Origin: Actinoplanes philippinensis
Lineage (GTDB): Bacteria > Actinomycetota > Actinomycetes > Mycobacteriales > Micromonosporaceae
DNA length: 64,000 nucleotides
Direction: 5' to 3'
NCBI RefSeq assembly: GCF_900113015.1
Contig: NZ_FONV01000003.1
Coordinates: forward strand, 620,001 to 684,000
Of this stretch, positions 60,117 through 64,000 are shown one piece after another. The translations under genes and the position numbers were made by a program. The notes beneath the pieces were generated by a model, which did no database searches, had not been told where the DNA came from, and saw only the letters and a program-made list of their open reading frames with translations. Each line of letters opens with the position of its first letter. Positions within the stretch are counted from its first letter, which is position 1.

Positions 60117-61432
60117 TTCAGCATCTCCTCGCTCAGGCGCCGGTCGACCTTGCCGCTCGCGGTCCACGCGAGCCGGTCGACCACGCGGATGTGGCTGGGA
60201 ACCAGGTGCGCGGGAACTCGTCCGCGCAGGTGGGCGGTGAGCCGGGCGGGCAGGTCCGGGGTCCGCTGACGGGCGACGACGTAGGCGGTCAGCGTGGTGC
60301 GCCCGGCGGCCGTGACAGCGGTGACGAAGGCGGCCCGTACCTCCGGATGGCCGGTCAGATGCGCCTCCACCTCGGCCGGGTCGACCCGGATGCCACGGAT
60401 CTTGACCGCCCGGTCGACCCGCCCGCGATGCAGGAGGACGCCGCCGGGGCCCGCCGCGACCCGGTCGCCGGTCCGGAAGAACCGCTCGGCGCCGATCGTC
60501 ACGAACCGTTCCGCGGTGGCCTCCGGGAGCCCCGGGTAGCCGTCGGCCAGAGCCGGCCCGCCGATCAGCAGCTCACCGTCGTCGAGCCGCTGGATCACGT
60601 GCGGCAGTGCCCTTCCGATCGGCACCGGGTCCTCGCCGCCGTGCAGCTCGACGGCGTGTGTGATCAGGGTGGTCTCGGTGCAGCCGTAGGTGTTGAGCAG
60701 CCGGGCCCGGCCGCCGGCCGCGGCCCACCGGGCGACCTTCGCCGGCGCGGCCGCCTCCCCACCGATGATCATGAGGCGCACGCAGTCCGGCAGGACGGAG
60801 CCGCTGTCGTGCAGGTGGCCGACCAGCTCGTGCCAGAACGCGGTCGGCAGGTCCAGCACGCTGATCCGTTCCCGCTCGACCATCCGCAGGAACCGCGGGA
60901 ACGACCCGGAGTGCGCGTCGGCGTCGAACACCAGACACGCCCCGCCGGTCAGCGCCGGAAGGATCTCCTCGAAGCAGGTGTCCCAGTTCAGCGACGCGAA
61001 CTGCAGCACCCGGTCGTCGGGCGACAGAGCGAAGAGCTCGCGCAGCGACGGTACGGCCGCCCCGATCGCCCGATGCGACGTGGCGACCGGTTTCGGCTCC
61101 CCGGTCGACCCGGACGTGAACAGCACGTACGCCGTCGACGGGTCACCGGCCGGCGCGGCGGCCGACGCCATCGCGGCCCGGCGCGTCTCCGGGAATCCCG
61201 GGTCGACCGGACAGTAGGTGCCGCCCCCGGCCCAGATGCCGAGCAGCGCGACGATCGTGGCCGTGTCGTGGCGGGCCGGGACGACGTTCGTGCCCGGCCC
61301 GGCCCGGTGTGCCTGGACCCGGGCGGCGAGTTCGGCGTAGCTGATCTCGGTGCCGTTGTCCCGGATCGCCGGCCGGTCGGCGTGCTCCCGGGCCGCGGCC
61401 AGGAAGCCGGTGAGAACTCCGGACCCGCTCAT
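60113..61432 (-). CDS. Stand-alone NRPS-type adenylation domain, compact
   Basis: 439 residues from the ATG at 61432. Core motifs: A3 YVLFTSGSTGEPKPVATSHR, FASLNWDTCFEEILPALTGG, A5 LLNTYGCTETTLITHA, A7 FFRTGDRVAAGPGG, A8 GRVDRAVKIRGIRVDPAEVE and A10 ASGKVDRR with the catalytic Lys. NRPS adenylation domains normally have 500 or more residues; here the segment between A2 and A3 (VDPGFPETRRAAM to YVLFTSG) is short and the N-terminus is trimmed. It should load an amino acid onto the following carrier protein. The specificity code could not be read with confidence. Confidence 0.9.
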   Translation of the reverse strand: MSGSGVLTGFLAAAREHADRPAIRDNGTEISYAELAARVQAHRAGPGTNVVPARHDTATIVALLGIWAGGGTYCPVDPGFPETRRAAMASAAAPAGDPSTAYVLFTSGSTGEPKPVATSHRAIGAAVPSLRELFALSPDDRVLQFASLNWDTCFEEILPALTGGACLVFDADAHSGSFPRFLRMVERERISVLDLPTAFWHELVGHLHDSGSVLPDCVRLMIIGGEAAAPAKVARWAAAGGRARLLNTYGCTETTLITHAVELHGGEDPVPIGRALPHVIQRLDDGELLIGGPALADGYPGLPEATAERFVTIGAERFFRTGDRVAAGPGGVLLHRGRVDRAVKIRGIRVDPAEVEAHLTGHPEVRAAFVTAVTAAGRTTLTAYVVARQRTPDLPARLTAHLRGRVPAHLVPSHIRVVDRLAWTASGKVDRRLSEEMLK

Positions 61433-62877
61433 CGCGGCCCCCGGAAGGGCGAGCCGGGTGACCGCGCGGAGCGGAACCCGGGGTCGCGGCCGAGGAAGGC
61501 GAGCAGCCGGTCCAGTCCCGGCGCGTCGTCCGGGACGGCGACGGCGGGCGCGAACGTCGCCCCCGGCCGGCGCCGCCGGGGCCCGTCCGGCACGTCGCTC
61601 TCCGCGACAGCGCGGACCGCGGCCAGGGTGTCGTCGTCGGCGTCGAACGGCCGGCCGGTCGCCGCGGCCACGTCCCAGCCGTGCGCCACCGCGTCGAGCA
61701 GGTGAAACCCGAGGGCCTCGCGGGCCGGCAGGGTGATGCCGTCGCGGATCGCCGGCAGCCATACGGTACGGGCCAGGGCGCTCTCCCCCGCGAAAGAGGC
61801 GATCACCTCGTCCGCCGACGACGCGTGCTCGGCCCGCAGGTCCGCCCCGATCGGGGTGTCCCAGCCGGCGGCCGACATCCGTTCGCCACGGACGGCGGCG
61901 GCGAACCCGCGGTTCTCCCGGGTCATGTGCTCGACCAGCTCGGCGAGCGTCCACTCGGCGCACGGCGTCGGCTGCTTCCACTGTTCGTCGCCGATCGCGT
62001 CGACCAGCGCGACGGTGCGCAGCACGGCCCGCCGGTGCAGGTCGAGAGTGTGCGGCAGCAGCAAGGATCGGGTCATCGCCAGGACCGCCGCGCCGGACGG
62101 GTCGGCCAGCTTGGTGCGCGCGTACTCCGTACCCCAGTCGCTGGTCATGATCCGGAACGGCGGCGCCTCGTCGGTCAGCGCGCGCAGCAGGACCTCCGCC
62201 ACGTCACGGCCGGTCTGCGCGCCCGGATGCCCGCCGCGCGCCACCTGGTCGAGGTAGTCGGTGAGCGCCTCGGTGTACGGCCCCGCCTCGGCGAGCAGCG
62301 ACTCCCGGGTGACGCCCGCGTTCGCGCCGAACGCGGTGCCGAGGACCGGCCCCGGCTCGACCAGGACCACCCGGACACCGGTGGCCGCGGCCATCGGGGC
62401 GAGGCTCTCCAGGAACCCCTCGACGGCGAACTTGGCCGCCGAGTACGCCTCGTTGAACGGCTGCCCGATCAGCCCGCGGGTGCTGCCGACCGTGACGACC
62501 CGGCCGCCGGTGGCCCGCAGCAGCGGCAGGGCCGCCCTGGTCACGGCCACCACCCCGAACAGGTTGACCTCGAACCCGGCCCGGAACGGCGCCATCCCCG
62601 CGGTCTCGACACTGGTGAACGTGTTGGCCACGCCGGCGTTGTTGACCACGGCGTCCAGGCGGCCGTGGTCGGCGATCACCCCGGCCAGGCAGCCGGCGAT
62701 CGACTCCTCGTCGGTGACGTCCATCCGGCGGGCCTCGAAGGGCTCGCCGGCCAGGCGGCCGGGATCGCGGGCCGTGGCGATCGTGGTGAACCCGGCGCGC
62801 GCCGCGAGGAGCGCCGTCTCCCGGCCGATGCCGGAGGAGCAGCCGGTGATCAGCACCACCCGTTTCGGCCCGCTCAT
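61429..62877 (-). CDS. Short-chain dehydrogenase fused to a DinB/mycothiol-isomerase-like domain
   Basis: 482 residues from the ATG at 62877, which has GGAGGT six bases upstream inside a micro-ORF. Residues 1-265 are a classical SDR: TGCSSGIG (11-18), NNAG (79-82), Ser132, catalytic Tyr145 and Lys149 (EAYSAAKF). Residues about 275-475 match the TIGR03086/MDMPI-type domain (DEQWKQPTPCAEWTLAELVE; FHLLDAVAHGWDVAA). The two are normally separate proteins. The SDR would reduce or oxidise a carbonyl or alcohol; the second domain may use mycothiol or bind a metal. Its stop overlaps the adenylation gene by ATGA. Confidence 0.9.
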   Translation of the reverse strand: MSGPKRVVLITGCSSGIGRETALLAARAGFTTIATARDPGRLAGEPFEARRMDVTDEESIAGCLAGVIADHGRLDAVVNNAGVANTFTSVETAGMAPFRAGFEVNLFGVVAVTRAALPLLRATGGRVVTVGSTRGLIGQPFNEAYSAAKFAVEGFLESLAPMAAATGVRVVLVEPGPVLGTAFGANAGVTRESLLAEAGPYTEALTDYLDQVARGGHPGAQTGRDVAEVLLRALTDEAPPFRIMTSDWGTEYARTKLADPSGAAVLAMTRSLLLPHTLDLHRRAVLRTVALVDAIGDEQWKQPTPCAEWTLAELVEHMTRENRGFAAAVRGERMSAAGWDTPIGADLRAEHASSADEVIASFAGESALARTVWLPAIRDGITLPAREALGFHLLDAVAHGWDVAAATGRPFDADDDTLAAVRAVAESDVPDGPRRRRPGATFAPAVAVPDDAPGLDRLLAFLGRDPGFRSARSPGSPFRGPR

Positions 62878-62954
62878 GCCGCCACCTCCGCTGCGCTCCG
62901 GCGTCGGCATGAGTCACAGACATTGCCCGATGATTCGCTCGCAGGCTCGCTCAT
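62874..62954 (-). CDS. Micro-ORF (26 codons) bridging the MFS and SDR-fusion genes
   Basis: Begins MSEPASESSGNVCDSCRRRS and ends AAEVAA. Its ATG (62954) overlaps the MFS stop as ATGA and its TGA overlaps the SDR-fusion ATG as ATGA. The last codons, encoding AEVAA, contain a perfect GGAGGT placed 6 nt before the SDR start, so translation of the micro-ORF would deliver ribosomes to that site. It has a CxxC pair (CDSC). It may act only as a coupling leader, or may be a peptide. Expression is not shown. Confidence 0.5.
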   Translation of the reverse strand: MSEPASESSGNVCDSCRRRSAAEVAA

Positions 62955-64000
62955 GCCGGTACCGCCGTTCGTTCACGGTTCAGGCGGGCCTGGGTGGGCG
63001 CGATCGGGATCCAGGCGAACAGGACCCCGATCAGCGTGCCGCCGGCCATGGTGATCCGGGCCGCGCCGAGGACCCCGTGGGCCGGGGTGAGCTGCTCGAC
63101 GAGAACACCGCCGAGCAACGCCGCGAACGGGATGACACCCCAGGTGATGGTGCGGAAGGCGGCGTGCGAGACGGCCTGGTCGGCCGGGCGGACGCGGGCC
63201 TGCCGGACCGCCGCGGTGCTGACGTTGTACCAGACCATGAACAGGCCGTAGAGGCTCAGCGTGACACCGAGGACGATCGCGCTGTTCAGGGCCGGGGCGG
63301 CGAGGACGCCGAGGCCGACGAGGCAGTGCAGGAAGACCGACCAGGGCATCATCCGGGCCGGGCCGATCAGGCGGCTGACCCGCTGGGCGAGCAGCGCGCC
63401 GGCGACGGCCGCGACGGCGGCCACCGACATGACCAGACCCAGCTGGGGTACGGACAACCCGAGCCCCCGGTACGCCAGGATCGGCAGGACTGTCACGAAG
63501 ATCGGGCCGCCGCAGTTGAGCAGCGTGGTGCCCAGGATCGTGCCGCGCAGGACCGGGTCGTCCCAGTTCAGGCGCACACCGGCGACCAGCCGTGACCACA
63601 TCGGCTCGGGGTGGGGGCGGCGTTCCCCGTACGGCCGCATGCTCTTGATCGTGATCGCCGAGAAGAGGAAGGTGACCGCGTCGACCAGCAGCGACCAGAC
63701 GCCGAGCAGGCGGTAGAGGCCACTGGCGACGGCCGGGCCGACCACCTCGGCGACGCTGCGGCTGCCCTCCAGGTTCGCGTAGGCCTGGACCCGGCCGGTG
63801 TCCGGCACGATCGCGGCGATGGTCGCGGTGTAGCCGATGTTGAAGAACACCGCCGTGGCGTTGGCGAGCGCGACGACCACGAAGATCAGCGGCACCGACA
63901 GCACGTCCAGCCACCACGCGACCGGGATCGTGACGATGGCCAGCGCCCGGATCACGTCGCACCAGATCAGCGTGCGGCGCAGGTCCCACCGGTCGACGAG
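62951..64000 (-). CDS. MFS transporter (5' end outside window)
   Basis: The frame is open to the window edge, where LVDRWDLRRTLIWCDVIRAL is the family motif A loop, so the start lies upstream. About 350 residues with roughly ten membrane helices are visible (IVTIPVAWWLDVLSVPLIFV; LVMSVAAVAAVAGALLAQRV; PWSVFLHCLVGLGVLAAPAL). Similar proteins export drugs or metabolites. It precedes the biosynthetic genes and is joined to them by overlapping stops and starts, so export of the pathway product is the most likely role. Confidence 0.9.
   Translation of the reverse strand, partial: LVDRWDLRRTLIWCDVIRALAIVTIPVAWWLDVLSVPLIFVVVALANATAVFFNIGYTATIAAIVPDTGRVQAYANLEGSRSVAEVVGPAVASGLYRLLGVWSLLVDAVTFLFSAITIKSMRPYGERRPHPEPMWSRLVAGVRLNWDDPVLRGTILGTTLLNCGGPIFVTVLPILAYRGLGLSVPQLGLVMSVAAVAAVAGALLAQRVSRLIGPARMMPWSVFLHCLVGLGVLAAPALNSAIVLGVTLSLYGLFMVWYNVSTAAVRQARVRPADQAVSHAAFRTITWGVIPFAALLGGVLVEQLTPAHGVLGAARITMAGGTLIGVLFAWIPIAPTQARLNRERTAVPA

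Overview
The window is very GC-rich DNA with GTG starts, ATGA/GTGA gene overlaps, mycothiol-type DinB enzymes, an AA10 lytic polysaccharide monooxygenase and many secreted proteins. This fits a filamentous actinomycete, most likely Micromonosporaceae (Actinoplanes-like); the genus is inferred from gene content only. No rRNA, tRNA, CRISPR array, transposase or phage gene was seen.

Layout. 1-9.9 kb: end of a LacI regulator; a divergent XRE-cupin regulator and a His-rich methyltransferase sharing a twin operator; a ribbon-helix-helix/membrane protein pair; and small cell-envelope or secreted proteins, one with three repeats. 10-22.2 kb: a sugar-acid locus. A pectate lyase lies beside an operon of Gfo/Idh oxidoreductase, glucuronate isomerase (uxaC), fructuronate reductase (uxuB), two tandem 30-codon micro-ORFs and a second Gfo/Idh enzyme. 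Opposite is a LacI regulator with a sugar ABC importer and a YesL/DUF624-type protein. LacI-type palindromes in the shared promoter link the two arms. 22.4-30.2 kb: a beta-helix lipoprotein, a beta-propeller protein, the divergent asnC/ald pair, an LPMO and metNIQ. 30.6-37.6 kb: a histidine kinase/response regulator pair whose regulator has a huge Gly-rich linker, and a PucR-type regulator divergent from a ferredoxin-reductase/fatty-acid-desaturase pair. 37.6-39.1 kb: two non-coding minisatellite blocks.

39.1-46.3 kb: PfkB kinase, a Phd-like protein, a DinB enzyme, a chemoreceptor operon, a hemerythrin and a PARG-like (TIGR02452) enzyme. 46.3-49.5 kb: a decaying sulfonate/nitrate-type ABC operon: the ATPase lacks its Walker A half, the binding protein has a 4-bp duplication frameshift, and the permease has an altered C-terminus. 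49.6-52.4 kb: a flavocytochrome-like reductase and a SigE-type sigma factor with its membrane partner. 52.5-55.5 kb: a TAXI-TRAP importer.

55.6-64 kb (running off the window): a compact candidate biosynthetic operon in which every junction is a short overlap. In transcription order: MFS exporter, a 26-codon micro-ORF, an SDR-DinB fusion, a stand-alone adenylation domain, a carrier protein, an FAD amine oxidase, an AMP-ligase and a KamA-type radical SAM aminomutase. This operon and the micro-ORF relays are the strongest candidates for something undescribed.
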